NCBI GenBank assembly: GCA_029945375.1
Contig: CM057058.1
Span: forward strand, 1,488,001-1,552,000
Direction of reading: 5' to 3'
From: Agaricus subrufescens
Lineage: Eukaryota; Basidiomycota; Agaricomycetes; Agaricales; Agaricaceae
Length of the DNA: 64,000 bases
Shown here: one piece after another, positions 34,543 through 47,100 of the stretch
Position numbering within the stretch: the first letter of the stretch is position 1
Layout: each line of letters opens with the position of its first letter
The notes under the pieces: model-generated
Seen by the model: the letters and a program-made list of their open reading frames with translations, nothing else
The model's database searches: none
What the model was told of the DNA's origin: nothing
Translations under genes and position numbers: made by a program

Positions 34543-35254
34543 ATGTCCCAAGCTGTCGGCAATGTAAGTCTCCGCGCAGTTTCAGAAAGTATCTCTTTAC
34601 TGAATAGCTTCACTAGACTGCCCTAGCCTACGCCAGGGTTTGGCACCACGTTGATGCTTCCGACCGCGTTCTCGGTAAACTGGCCGAACGCATTGCGCTC
34701 GTTCTAATGGGCAAACACAAACCAATCTACGACCCTAGTGGTAGGGAAAAGATTTTCTCTCGTGTCGTCCTTTGTTTTGACGTCCATCCCGTAGTGGACT
34801 GTGGTGACTATGTTATCGTCACAAACTCCAAGAAAGTCAAAGTCAGCGGAAGGAAGGATGAGCAAGTGCTGTTCCGCAAACATACGATGTACGCCAACGG
34901 GCTGAAGGAGACACCATACAAAGACATGATGGAACGGAATCCTGATCATGTACGCGTCACCTTTTGTCTATTTCTATATACCAACCAACTCATCGAAAAC
35001 AGATCATTCGTCAGGCTGTTTCTGGTATGTTGCCCAAGAATCGGCTGCGAGACAGGCGTCTGGAGAGATTAAAAATCTTTCCCGGTATACACATGGGCAA
35101 AGTCGGAGCCAATATTTTGAAAAGTTGGGACGACGGAACGCTCTCACCGGACTACGACCCACATAGAATCACGACGTCAGAAACACTAAAAGAGAATTGG
35201 AGAGAGAAGTATCGGGCAGCAGAAACGGCGGCTAATTCGTCATCTAGTGTCTAA
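34543..35254 (+). CDS. MRPL13/MRPL23: Mitochondrial ribosomal protein uL13m (L13 family)
   Basis: A component of the large subunit of the mitochondrial ribosome. Exons 34543-34563, 34617-34740, 34795-34949 and 35003-35254 join to 183 aa. The protein starts MSQAVGNTALAYARVWHHVD and has the L13 landmarks LGKLAERIALVLMGKHKPIY, DCGDYVIVTNSKKVKVSGRK, the RKHTMYANGLKE turn and AVSGMLPKNRLRDRRLERLK, followed by FPGIHMGKVG. The short first exon ends at a strong GTAAGT; the acceptor at 34616 rather than the later TAG keeps phase 0. A C-terminal extension (about 35 residues, ending NSSSSV) is normal for fungal mitochondrial L13. It converges with the minus-strand gene 72 bp downstream. Confidence 0.95.
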
Positions 35255-35326
35255 TTATCAGTGGTTTTCGTTATTGTTATCAGCTTCTAATAATATCACT
35301 TGAAAACTATCTTATTAGCAGGAAGT

Positions 35327-36377
35327 CTACTCTTGACTAGCACACTCGTCCTCAGTCCCATCCATCACTTCCTCAGTTCCGTCATTCACGAGGTCATCCT
35401 CCATGTAATCCTTTCCTTTGACTGAATCTGACGGCGGAACTGCAACTTCGAGACACTCATCTTCTCCCGAATCATCTTCATCGTCACTGAGCTGGGGAGA
35501 GCTCCGTTCCTTTGATGATATCAACTTTTTCACCATTTCTTGTGTCAGCATTCCTGCGTAAAAATCAGCCTTCAAATTGGAAGCAGGATTTTTGTAAGAC
35601 CAACCGATTGCGAGCAGAGCACTCCCATCCAGCACTCGGTACATGTCTCTGCTGACTCGGCGGAGCTTAAAGCTTGGATCCTGCGGCGCAACTTGTGTCG
35701 TATCAGTTTGATCAGGGATGAAAGAGGCTGCCGACGTTGGCTCAGAATGACTCCTAGTCTGCTGGTGCTTCTGCTGCCTTCTAATATCGCGATAGCGCTT
35801 TGAAGTGTTCTCTAGTAACCCGCGATTGTCATAGTATTTCGCGGCAAATGAATGGATATTTTTGAGTAAATCCTGGAAAGGGGTGCATGAGATAATGGTC
35901 TATCAAAAATGGTGCATGAGGCAGCAGACGCATGCTCACTTGGGATGGTAGCTCTGATTTAGCACTTGAACCTTCGGCCATACGCGAATGACCGGTTATA
36001 TAACTGTCATCTTGGAAGAACTTTCTCCTCTTGGCTGGACGTGTGGTTTTATACTTCATGGTCCCTTTTCTCTTCCCAGAGCCAGTGTCCTCGTCCCCAC
36101 TGTCAAGATCTTTGTCCTCATTCACTGCCTCCTGTAAATCAAAATCCTCGGCCTCTCTAGTATCAGAGGACGGTAGTCGTACTCTGTTTCTAGATCTGAG
36201 TGTAGTGGTAGAGCCACCAGCGCCGTCTGCGATCCAGCCCCGAGATGTCAGGACATTCTGCCCATACTTTGCAGGGTTTGGGTTGTCCGTCGTTTGGTGG
36301 ACCCTGTACCCGTTAGGGTGCATACGTAGACCCGCGAGGTCATACACTGATATTCTACGACTATCTCTGTCGTTCAT
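35327..36377 (-). CDS. Unrecognised basidiomycete protein with acidic and basic low-complexity regions
   Basis: I do not recognise the function. Three exons join in frame: from ATG 36377 (MNDRDSRRISVYDLAGLRMH) to SELPSQ, then DLLKNIHSFAAKYYDNRGLL to SALLAIG, then MLTQEMVKKLISS to the stop at 35327. About 290 aa. The order is a short conserved N-terminus, an acidic stretch (NEDKDLDSGDEDTGSG) followed by a nuclear-localisation-like KYKTTRPAKRRKFF, a helical middle (KRYRDIRRQQKHQQTRSHSE), the block MYRVLDGSALLAIGMLTQEM, and a strongly acidic tail. This layout suggests a nuclear protein, perhaps a transcription or chromatin subunit; that is inference. The clean splice sites and conserved-looking blocks support a real gene. 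Confidence 0.7.
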
Positions 36378-37412
36378 GGTGATGTAGCAGTTGTATGTTG
36401 TTAGCAATATAGGGATTAGACATGGATGGGGAGGGTTTGGAAGGCGGAAAACAAAAAAAGACGAGTTCCAATGAATTGATGACGTAATTCGATACCGTCA
36501 AATGCTCACATCAAAATGCTCACCGAGTCCCAGTGTAGCCGATCATCGTACTGTACAGAAAACGAGACTTCGCAACAATTCGCAAGAAAAAATTCCAGAA
36601 GGTTCTGAGAACTGCTACGAGATGCTTATGGCATTTTCCTCCCCGAATTCGACCATTATTTCATATATTTCACTCATCCGATCAGAAGACCGGCGGCATC
36701 GCGCTTAACTCGGCAGAATATTGAACAACCAAAAACCCCGTGTAAATAACGGGCATAGTACCTCTGAGTTTTGTGTGGGTTTTTACCCTAATAATGGTCA
36801 ATAGACTCCATCTACCCAAAGGAGTAGAGGCGCCCATCTCGAGTTTGAATGGCGACGCGGCGTTGATGAGGAAAACACAGCCTGAGTGCGGCATCTGGAA
36901 CATTCTTCACATGGTTATACGCCACAATTTGAATGGGTTGCAAGACCCGGTTCACCGTCTCCGGAAAGGATCTTCTAGTCGTGGACTCACGGAGAGTAAT
37001 GGTTTATTTGAAAAATTTCCTGGTATCACGATTCCGTCGGACGTCGATTACGGAGGATGGCCGCTTAGTTTATGTACTGAGTATCATCTCTCTTAAGTTG
37101 CTACTGAAAGAGGGTGCCGCTGGAGTAAGCAACCACCCAAAAGCACGGGGCGAACCCAGAACTATGATGGCGAATCCGGGACCACCCCGCCGGGTAGAGT
37201 ATTCAATCATTAATTCATTTCAACGTCCTCCTCTTGCATTAAGAAGGCCATTTGTCCGGTATTTTTCAAAACTCGTGTGAACAGCCCAATGAATTCCAAC
37301 CCAGCTTTTTTCCATATGAGGAAAACGATAAGATCTGATGCGCATGATAACCAAATCGGTTTGTCATTTTTATTTTTCCGCGCCTACTTACTTCAACCCC
37401 TACTAGTTCAAC
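36378..37412. other. Divergent intergenic region, nothing recognised
   Basis: This lies between the unrecognised minus-strand gene and TTC27. Overlapping ORFs at 36773-37280 have no known motif. No TATA box is evident near 37413; a CT-rich stretch precedes the start. Confidence 0.4.
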
Positions 37413-40171
37413 ATGGACCCAAATCTACGTCGGCGCGTAGAGAAATCCTTCATTAGAGGTGTCTGGGATGATGATATTCCGATTTCTCAGCTCTCCACGC
37501 TCGAAATAGCAAAGAAAGTCGTTGACGGCAGGCTTTACGACGCCCTTACTTCATCTGAGGCACGCAAGCTATTTCGAATTCGTAACAATGACATTGATTG
37601 CCCTTTGGACAAAATCTGCGACTTGTCTACATCTCCGGAACTTGATCCGGCTGAACAGGAGCTTCTTCGACTCTCGTTTGCTGTCGCTTGTCTCCATTCC
37701 TTTATTCAGGCCAATTGGACCGGGCCTGACTTGAATCTGAAACCGCTCGAAGTCATCACCTGTGACAAAGCGGAGGTGGTTTTGTCCAATGATTCCGTTA
37801 ACCGCAAGGCCGTTGTGGAGTTGGCTTGCGGCGGCGAACCCGCCTATCATCTCGCTTCAGTTCCGTTCTTCCTGAGGCTTGCCCAAATACTACTGGCCCT
37901 GCCATACCAGTATCTGGAGACCATTCATTGGTGGAGATTGCGATTTGCGCTCGTACATCAACAAATACTGGACGAGCCAGTTGCGGATTCCAGCCTACTG
38001 TCGGCTTCTTTGGAATCCTTGGAGTCGGCCTTCTCCTCGGAACCCGACATGCTAGGTCAACTGTATCTGGAACGTGGTCGTCTAGATCACATCTATTCTC
38101 AGGACAAATCAGCCGCGGAGTATTTTGTGAAGGCAGCACGCGCCACAGGATTGGAATATGAATTAACTGGGGCATTGGGAAAACGGACCAAGTTCCAAGA
38201 GACAGAGCTCAGTCAGCTTGTCTTACTTGCTGAGAGCCGATTGAACGACAATGCCAAGACACAAGTCGCCACGAGCTCACGCGACCAAGCTGTTGAATTT
38301 CCCAACACCACACAATCTTCGACTCTTCCTACAACTCTCCCGTTGAACGATGATACACTCCTTGAACAGACCGAATTTACTTCTTCGCATCCCGCCTCGA
38401 GCACTTCTCGGCTCGCTCACATTAATCCCCAAAACCAACCAGCCCTTCATCCAGTAGATCAGTGTATATTCCTTTCCTTGTGTCTCAATGTTAAAAATAC
38501 GTCTCCGTCTCACGGCCTCACAGGCGAGCAGATGGCTCCCTATGTTTCCCGCGTCATTTCCGATCCACATAACTGGCTAATACACACCATGGCCCTCCTC
38601 CTTCGATCTCGTCTGGAATCTTCTCGCACGCGCACGGTCGAGAGATCGACGCTCCAACTCCAAGCTCTGATCGACCAAATGCCAACTTCGGATTCCCAAT
38701 TATCTGAACGATTACGCTACTTTCATTCCATCCCACTTCCAAGTAAATGGGAGCTTGAGAAAGAGCTCGCTCTCAGGTTCATGAGCTTGGGGGTTGTCAA
38801 ATCTGCCCTTGAAATCTTTGAGCGGCTGGAGATGTGGGAAGAGGTCGTTAAATGTTGGGGATCTATGGAACATCCAGACAAAGGCATTGTCATTGTTCGA
38901 GACCTTCTCGAAGGACGAAAATCAGAGGTTGATATCGTCCTTGCACGTGGGAAGGCCACTTCGGAAAACCGGCAGCGTATTCAAGACTCATCCCGTGAAG
39001 CAAAGCTTTGGTGTCTCCTCGGTGATCTCGAACCTGATAACGCGGTTGGGCATTACGAGCGTGCATGGTCTGTTTCGAATCAATCATCAGGCCGGTCTAT
39101 GCGCGCATTAGGTGGCTACTACTTTGTACGAGGAAAATATGCTGAGGCTATCACATGCCTCAAGCGAGCTGTTGCAATCAATCCGTTGCTTCCGCGCTCT
39201 TGGTTCATTTTGGGATGCGCGTGCATGCGAGTCGAAGATTGGGAAGGGGCTAGGAATGCTTTCAGTCGCTGTGTAGCGATGGATGACGATGATGGAGAGA
39301 GTTGGAGCAACCTTGCAAGCATGTATTTGCGTCTGGGGTCAGAAAATAAACGGGGTAACGAAGGTAATGATACCAAAAAGGTGCGCCTTCCGTAATTCCT
39401 GCTCCCATCAATGTCAATTTCATGTTTGGTGTTTCTCAATGACAGGACGACTCAGCAATGATATACGGCGGCGAATCAGCTAAAGCAATACCATTTTCTA
39501 ACAAGATGCAGGCGTTTCGAGCATTGAAACAAGGTTTACGATACAGCTACGAAAACTGGAGGATGTGGTACAATTATATGATTGTGGCAATGGACGTCGG
39601 TGAGCTTAACGAGGCTTGCCGTGCGTTAGGTCGAGTCGTAGAGGAGACCTCGGAGAAGGTGGGGGCAAAGTGTGTTGATGAGGACGTTTTGGATCGACTT
39701 GTGGACGCGGTGACGAAGGCTCCTGCAGATGAAGGTGCCAGTATAAACTCCGATATCCCGACGAACCCGAATGAAGGCCATTGGTTATTCAAAGGCGTAA
39801 ACAATCTTTTTGAACGGATACTTCTGCCTCGCGTATCATCCCCTAGGGTCTTTCGTGCGCATGGCCGCCTCTTGACCTGGCAAGGCAAATGGGAGGAGGC
39901 TATCAAAGCATATTTGGATGCCTATCGAAATGGTGTCGCTGGTACCATGGAGAAGGGTGAGACCGACGTAAAACGGTGGCGAGAAGGGGTGCAGGAAGTA
40001 GAGGAAACCGTTGATATATTAAGAAACTTTGGGCCAAGAGCGGAGAACTATAAGTGGAGGTTGCAAGCTCGCAGCATTGTGCGGACGTTCGCCGGCCGAA
40101 CAAGGGACTTCGAAGACGAACCTGATTGGCAGCGATTGGAGGATTTACAGGAAGAGTTGCGTAAGGAATAA
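37413..40171 (+). CDS. TTC27/EMW1: TPR protein TTC27/Emw1
   Basis: A tetratricopeptide-repeat protein conserved from fungi to humans; in yeast Emw1 is needed for cell wall integrity, and the human protein is linked to ribosome-related assembly. Two exons, 37413-39380 (656 codons) and 39446-40171, give about 897 aa. The N-terminal half is helical with LPYQYLETIHWWRLRFALVH. The family core begins WELEKELALRFMSLGVVKSA and includes DLEPDNAVGHYERAWSVSNQ. Consecutive TPRs follow: RALGGYYFVRGKYAEAITCL, LLPRSWFILGCACMRVEDWE and ARNAFSRCVAMDDDDGESWS, with NLASMYLRLG. Exon 2 continues with RALKQGLRYSYENWRMWYNY. The ATG sits in a good context (ACATGG). Confidence 0.92.
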
Positions 40172-40700
40172 ATAGGATGGGGGAAAGGCACTCGAAACCG
40201 ATTTAATAAAACCTGATTGAACCCTGACCCGAGGAACGTTGCTACCTAGGAGCTCCGTGAAATTGTTGAACCAACTTCGCGGAATGGTTGCATTTGCTTG
40301 ACAGCCCAATAGAGACACACTTTAGCGCTAGTTGGACCCTATTTTAGCCAAGTTTTCGGCCTCTTAGGGTCGGACGTTTTTACGGGCTCAAAAAGCCCCG
40401 GACCAGACTAAGAGTGATAAGTGGGCCGCTAACAGGATCAAATGGTTCCTTGAAGTCCGAATTACCTTTGAATGAATTCTCTCATGAGGATTAGGCTCAG
40501 CCGAGTAGTATGGCCGTACACACTAAGAGCTGCAGCCAGGCAGTCGCAACCAACGCCTGACAGGCGGATCCAAGCTTCCTTCATGACCACAGGAATTTGA
40601 AGGAACGAACTGAAAATACATGTCGATGATTGATACAGTAAATGTGCATAAGAGTCAGTAAAGCGGAGAGCAAATAGGACGGTAGGGAAATCCAAGCTCC
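40172..40700. other. Convergent intergenic region
   Basis: This holds the 3' UTRs of TTC27 and the DUF6593-like gene. Nothing else is recognised. Confidence 0.4.
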
Positions 40701-41473
40701 TTATTCCCAGCCTAAATCGGCGGCCATCCTATTCAAGACCAAGCTAGTCATAATCTCGGTTGCGAGAACGATACCAGTCCCTTTGAGGGTGACTTTACCA
40801 TGGTATTCAGCATCGTGGTGGCTGACTTCGTAAGTAGCGATCGGGCTGGAAAGATGGGTCCAACCTTCGTAACACTAGGTAACGAATGATTGGAGTGAAT
40901 TCATTAATAGATGGTAACAAGATCACGCTTACATCCATCTTGGTCTCCGTTATCTTCCATTTAAACTCCTTGCCAGCCTGAGACGTGAAGTAGCGGGAGC
41001 TGCCGAAATTAAGGATGTGAGTTGATTGTCTGGTGCGACGCACATAATAACTTAGCACTCACGTACTACTGTCCTTTTTCTTCCTGCGGAACTTTTCAGA
41101 CATATTATGGTTAATCTGATTGTTGCCGAAGCAGACGTAGCCCGGCTGGTTGCCCGGTCCTAAATAAAACCAGGATTTCTCTGGGCCTACCATAGTTGAA
41201 TGAAGTTCGGCCCATTTGTGTTCACGGTGCAACTTGATGACGAGATTCGGGCTAACACTGGCCTGCGGGGTCTTGAGTTTAATATGTGATCAAGCCACGA
41301 TGTATCCATACACGAACCTCGCTTCTGTAAGTCACGGTAAGCCTGGAGAGACGGGGTAGCGCGAAAGTACCGTGTACTCACATAGTGAAGGCGATTTTAT
41401 CATTCTCATCCAGCCATTTGTGGGAGAACATATTATCGCCAAACTGGAAGAGGGTGACGGGGGCCGGGGCCAT
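40701..41473 (-). CDS. DUF6593-like small basidiomycete protein
   Basis: Function unknown; the pattern resembles the agaricomycete DUF6593 family of about 170-200 aa beta-rich proteins. ATG 41473 gives MAPAPVTLFQFGDNMFSHKW, then LDENDKIAFT. Frame continuity then needs a 7-nt exon (about 41326-41332) giving ISE, leading to TPQASVSPNLVIKLHREHKW. Later exons give GPEKSWFYLGPGNQPGYVCF, FTSQAGKEFKWKITETKMD and CYEGWTHLSSPIATYEVSHH. The end is KVTLKGTGIVLATEIMTSLV and LNRMAADLGWE. The Gly-Lys-Glu-Phe-Lys-Trp-Lys block and the terminal ATEIMTSLV helix are what suggest DUF6593. All other introns are ordinary GT/AG. Confidence 0.65.
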
Positions 41474-44400
41474 TGCGATGATAAGGCTGGTGGGTAACGG
41501 AAGTTGGAGTCCACTTAAGAGAGCTGAGGATGTGGGAACACACTGGCAACACTGAGGATGTAAAGGAAGAAGGTGCGTTCGGTAAGAAATTCTTTTAAAG
41601 CAGAGTGTGACGCTGGGGAACAGGGCGACCCTTTCAAGTACCGACAGGTTACGAGGTCAAGGTCAAAAGAAGACCGCTAAGGAAGGTAAACACGATTATG
41701 TATCCGATCTCAATGAGATCCCGGATCCATCAAGATATCTCCAATAGCATTATCTGAAATTTGCGTGTAATATCACACATGAGATGTGGGCGAATTCTTA
41801 GGCTGCGATCCAGGGCCGAGACGACCCACAAACCGGTTTATGGGAAACTGAACAAGGGACGATGCACCGCCACAGCCACGTGTAGTGTCAAACGCGCGTG
41901 CTCGGCCCACGTGGCTTGACAGTCAATGATCCCCACACACCAAATCGGGGATCTCGTACTACACGCATGGGGCAGAGGGTCTCCTGCGCCCGATCCAGCA
42001 ATCTCTGCAGGGACAGATAGCGCTCCAACATGCGGCCCCAAATGAACCGCAATCCGCAACCCATACAACAGCCAGCGAGAGAACCATGAATGCGCATTCA
42101 AAATCAGAAGCGCACTTGCAAAACAACTCTCCTTTGTTTACGGAGCGCTCTTCACAAGATGGGCAGTCGAACAGCGGACACGAAAAGAAGGCAAGGTTAT
42201 GTGATTCTCCTATGCGTCATTGTGCATCAGCTTATCTCATCGCTATCTCCCACCGAGGGAAATCCCGCGGTTGCGAGCCGACGTGGAACCGCAAACCTGC
42301 CAATTAACACCGCGCCTCCAGTTTTCCCAGCTATTCCCAGCGGGTTTTAGTAGACAGCCGCCAAGGTCAGTCGAGTCACGGTGCAATCGGACGGGGTGAT
42401 ATCATCCATTGGCCGACCCTGCTAAGAAATGCTAAGCACATATTATCAGACCGCGCAGGCATGTGCTCGTTGAGAAGTACCAATTCTACCCTGTCATACT
42501 GTGGAAAGTGCTTAGCTTACGCCATTAGTCACGCCATTTTCTCGTGGCCGATTCAACCCGTGAATATAGCGGACCAAGAGATGATCATTGACCGATTGAG
42601 GACATTCCAAGATTAAAATAGGTCTTGGATGTATCGAGGGTGTAGTACCGTTTGTAATCACAGAAATTCCTTGACGCTCTTCTTTAAATCAAGATATGCC
42701 CTTTGGATCCTTCGTTTTAGAATTCAGAACTCTCCTACGGTCCAGACCGTCTGCTTCGTTTATCACACGTCCTACCATTGAAACGGTGATACGAGAAGCG
42801 AATTAGCACGTTTCTACACCCACGCGCAGTCTAAAATGCGAGCTGGTGACTTTGTACTTGATCACCGAGGAGTAAATGTTAATACAGCGGTGTTGTATCG
42901 GCTTATAATTGCAAATATGGAAGGAATCATTGCTCGATCACAATTTTAACATTTGCGCCGTCTTCGCTCGAGGGGCGGAGACCATCTTAGTATGTGAACG
43001 CGTACATATAAATACACAGGTGGCTCATAACATCAAATTCTTCATCTCAGAATTCTCCCAGAAGAACTTCCTTCACGTGTTTCGAATTAGCGAACAAACA
43101 AAACTTATTGTCCACGTTTCCCGAGATCAACCGGTGGTTCAAATTCTTTTTTACATAGCCAGGTCTAAAATTGAGGATCTCTGTAAGCATGAAGCTTACA
43201 GCATGCATAGTAATCGGCGGCAGATCGTCAGATATTCTGGCATTTCTCTTTTAGTTTGACGGTTACTCATTACTGCTTACAAGCTAAGATCATTAAGTGA
43301 CTTACATACCACTTCTATTACGACAAAAGTCAGAAACCCTAAAACGATGCCGCAGACTATGCCCGGCGACGGGCGTGATCTCCTTCCTCTGTTACGGTAC
43401 CATGGCCCAGTAGCGCAAACACATGTGATCACGCGATGCATAACACGTATGGCATTCTCGATAGCAATGTATATCCTCTACTCGACATAAATTATATTAT
43501 GTCGCGAACATGCGATCAAAGTGTCGCTTAGTCTTTGCATGTAACAACGTTAGTGCCCATGGGGACTCCGTTGATTCTTTTCTCCGACCCCATTCCAATC
43601 GGCTCGGGTCCGCTCGCAGGGCTGAGGCATTCCTGGCAAACGACTGGAGTTTTGCGCTCGGAGGTCGCCTCGGCATGTCCATAAGGATATAAAATTAAGT
43701 TCTCAACTACTTTTTAACAACCCCTGAACAGCATCGTCTAACAGCCTTCATCACTGCTTAAAAAAAAACCTTGGGAGGTGCACTATTCGGGGTTGGATTT
43801 TCTTTTTATCAACAAGATTCTTGATAACATCAGAACCGTATTTTCGAGAAAGCTGTTATCGATAATGACTTTCTCAACCGGTATACCTGCGACACGGAAG
43901 CGTACATACAAATACTTCAAACCTCCCACACATTGATGAATCTCAATTGGTACCTATGTGAGTAAAAATACTCATCCGTCCCGCCCGCCAAACACGTACA
44001 ACCTGCCCGCTCGGCGCTGTAGCCTCGATCATCGGCCCTCCCGGCTTCGGATCTTCGGGCTTACGGATTGTTCAATGAAGGAGTTACCAAATCTATTAAT
44101 ACGGCTTTTACATCCCCACAATGCGACAAATAACACTTGGATAATACCATTTATTCTTCTCGATTGATAGACCAGTCCACACCATTTACAATACGACGGT
44201 GTTTTGAATGATACCGGCTCAGAGGGATGGAGGGGCTTCCATATCTCGGCTTTGTTCTACAGAGCAGAATGCTCCTAGACATCTACGTTTCATTCCAATA
44301 TCCAGACAAACTTAAAATCTGCCCTCTTCTCATCGTTTAAAGGATGCTTCATGACTCAGCATTACATACTTCCAACAAACCTTTCCCACCTATATCCTAA

Positions 44401-45231
44401 AAAAAATCCAATGTAGTTCTAACCAAATTCAATCGCGTGCGCAGCTTTCTCAAACGGAAACAGTCTGTGAACAAACAAAAGAGTCGGCTATCACCACCCA
44501 ACAAAAAAAAAGAAAACATGAACTCCAATAGATACAACGTGGATGAAAAAGTCAAACACTTCACGCGACTCGCAGTACCAATGCCAAGCGCAACCATCGA
44601 CCAGTAGAATTTTCCCTACATTCCCAAATCCGACCAACCTTAATTAATTTCCCAACATCACAACTACCAATCAATGAACAAAAAAAAAACGTCTAGCGCG
44701 TATTCGCAATTCAGTTGCACAAAAATCACCCGTGGTTTTTTTTTCATTTTAGACTAAACTCAATCATTTCACACGTGGATTCATTGTTTCATTGTCTTTT
44801 GTCTTGGATTGAAGGGAGAAAGCAAAAACAAAAAAAAAAAAACTACTAATTTCTTTTTTTCATTGCTTCCTGCGGGTGGAGTGGTATGAATCATTACGCG
44901 ATGAGAGGTGGTATATGGAATTTTGATCTCCCGAAATGAGGAGTCTCCCCCCCTAAACACATTCGCAATCAAACCAGGGAAGGCGTCATGACTCATTTCC
45001 CCTCTCCCCTGTCTGACGATGCTCGGAAATCCCATTAAACACCGGGACGGCTCAGAATTCACGCTCCATCTCCAAAAGCCTCGATTTTCCAATTGCAGAA
45101 GAAGCAAGTGAAACGGAGAGCAGAAAAAAAAGAAAAAAGGCGAACATAAAAGACACAAAAAGAAGTCATAGAAGGAGGAGAAGCAGTCGCCTAAAATTGA
45201 TTAAACTCGAAAAGAAAAAAATCCCTCACTT
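41474..45231. other. 3.8 kb gene-poor region
   Basis: There are no supported genes. ORFs such as 42909-43259 (plus, 116 codons) and 41838-42101 (minus) show no motif or splice-linked neighbour. The right part (about 44390-45230) has many short A and T runs and is probably the 3' flank of RRP43. Confidence 0.45.
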
Positions 45232-47100
45232 CTAAACACTAGCCAGCCGCACAATCTTCGCCAACTCCACTTGCCTCTTCATTCCAGCTTTAATGCAAGC
45301 CTCAAGAACACCATCTCCACCCAATCTGGAGCTAGAATCCGAATCGTTGATTATTCCAAGCCCTTGTTGGGTAACACTAAGAAGTTGACCCCCATCGGAC
45401 GAAGAAGATGTCGTAGAATGGTTTTTCTCTGTTTCTCCAAAGACTAATGAAATAGCACCGTCTAATAGTGGTTCTTCGAAGGCGGTAGGGTCAGCTAGAA
45501 CCTGAGACCTATAGCGTGGAGGTTAAGGTGAAAACAAAAGGAAATGTGGTGATCAGGTTTTGCATCGAAAACGAATTTTGGGGTAAATCACGACATACGA
45601 ATCGAAGATGCCAAAAGTCGTGGACAAAGGTAAACCAGAAAGCATCAATGGTGACGTAGTCTCATGAAAGCACGTTGTTTGAGCTGTATCCTCGTTGTAT
45701 ACAGCTTTTGGTAGGCGAGCTGCAAGAACAAAACAAGAAACACAGATCAGACGATGCCGCGTGGTTTGAACGATCGATGTAAGACTTACTATTCAACAAG
45801 GCAGATACCATCGCAATTAAAGTAGCATCGAACACGTTTCCGTCATAGTTTATACACGTTGCGTCTACATAGAGTGTCCATACAGACTTCCCTGGATGAA
45901 TGACGAGGGATTTTGGCAATACAAAGTTTGATCTTGTGATAAGATGTAATTGAAGCACTTGAGATTTTGTTCGAACACGCCAGTAGCACACACTTACGAC
46001 GTCAGCGTCTCGAGCAAACGTTCAGAAAGAATCTGTGCTTCATCTGAGGGTGGACCGGGTTTGAATTTAGGATGACACATGGCTGGGAGATCAACATTCG
46101 GAACTACAAGCCAAGAGATTAGTTACCACAAAAGCAAGCGTGAGAGAGAGACAAGAGAACGAGAAGCTGGGCAAATAATAGCTCACCGAGGAAGCCCTCA
46201 TCCAGGTTCTCGAGATCTGGTTCAGCTATCTCCGCCTTGACACCACACACAATTGTAGTTCCACCCATCCGAACCAGAGCGGAGCCATCTGCGGTATTTA
46301 TGGACCCTAAATGGTAAAGTAAAAAAAAAAAAATAATTTGATATTAGCCAAGAGTGTCAAATTGGCAAAATCCGATCGTCCTCGAAATAGTATATGAAAG
46401 AGGACCAGAAAAACGGGAAAGGCTGCATTCCGACGACGAAGAATCGGCAAGTCATCTGGAGACCATTTCGGACGTTGTACAAGGCACAATCTCGGGTAAG
46501 AAGTGAGAAGACTATCAGCTTGCCGAATCCAGATAAATAGGTATAGCGTTTCTGTGTAGCTTTATTTAATTCGACCACAAATTTACTCCCCGCAGCGAAG
46601 GGTAACAAGCACATGGCGCGACAAATGAATGAGCCATAGGGCCACGCCCCAGGGTTTTGGTGAACGTGCAAAATTTTTGATTTGATTCATTGGAACATTA
46701 AATGAAGGTGCAGAAAACAAGGCACAACAGGAGAGAGGGTCGTAGGGCACTGCAGCTCGGGCAGCAGATCCATTAGACAGAAATAATACCGAATGGAGCA
46801 CGATAGAAAGAAGGCAAGAGGGTGACGGAGACAAAGGGGAACTAACGTACCAACATTAATAGAGACATCCCTCCAGGTCTCCCCCTTCACTCCAGCTCCT
46901 TCCACAACACATCCAATCGCACGTCCATCGGGCCTCACATCCTCGGCCAGGAACCGTTCCAGGTAAACACGGGGGTGGAGTCGCTGGAAGATTGCAGCTT
47001 TCAGAGAATCTGAACCAGAATCAGCTGCACCAGCCGCCGATGATGACAACGATGACGGTCCCCCAGCGGATGAGACTGCAGCAGCCGGTACAGCGGCCAT
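45232..47100 (-). CDS. RRP43: Exosome core subunit Rrp43 (EXOSC8)
   Basis: A catalytically inactive RNase PH-like ring subunit of the RNA exosome, acting in nuclear and cytoplasmic 3'-5' RNA decay. ATG 47100 opens an Ala/Ser-rich tail (~30 residues), then LKAAIFQRLHPRVYLERFLA and EDVRPDGRAIG, the family start. After an intron come SINTADGSALVRMGGTTIVC and GVKAEIAEPDLENLDEGFLV. Next are PNVDLPAMCHPKFKPGPPSD and EAQILSERLLETLTS. Then VIHPGKSVWTLYVDATCINY with DGNVFDATLIAMVSALLN, matching human EXOSC8 closely. The C-terminal exons (RLPKAVYNEDTA, SGLPLSTTFGIFD, GDGVLEACIKAGMKRQVELA) run to the stop at 45232. There are about six introns; internal junctions are approximate. Confidence 0.92.
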
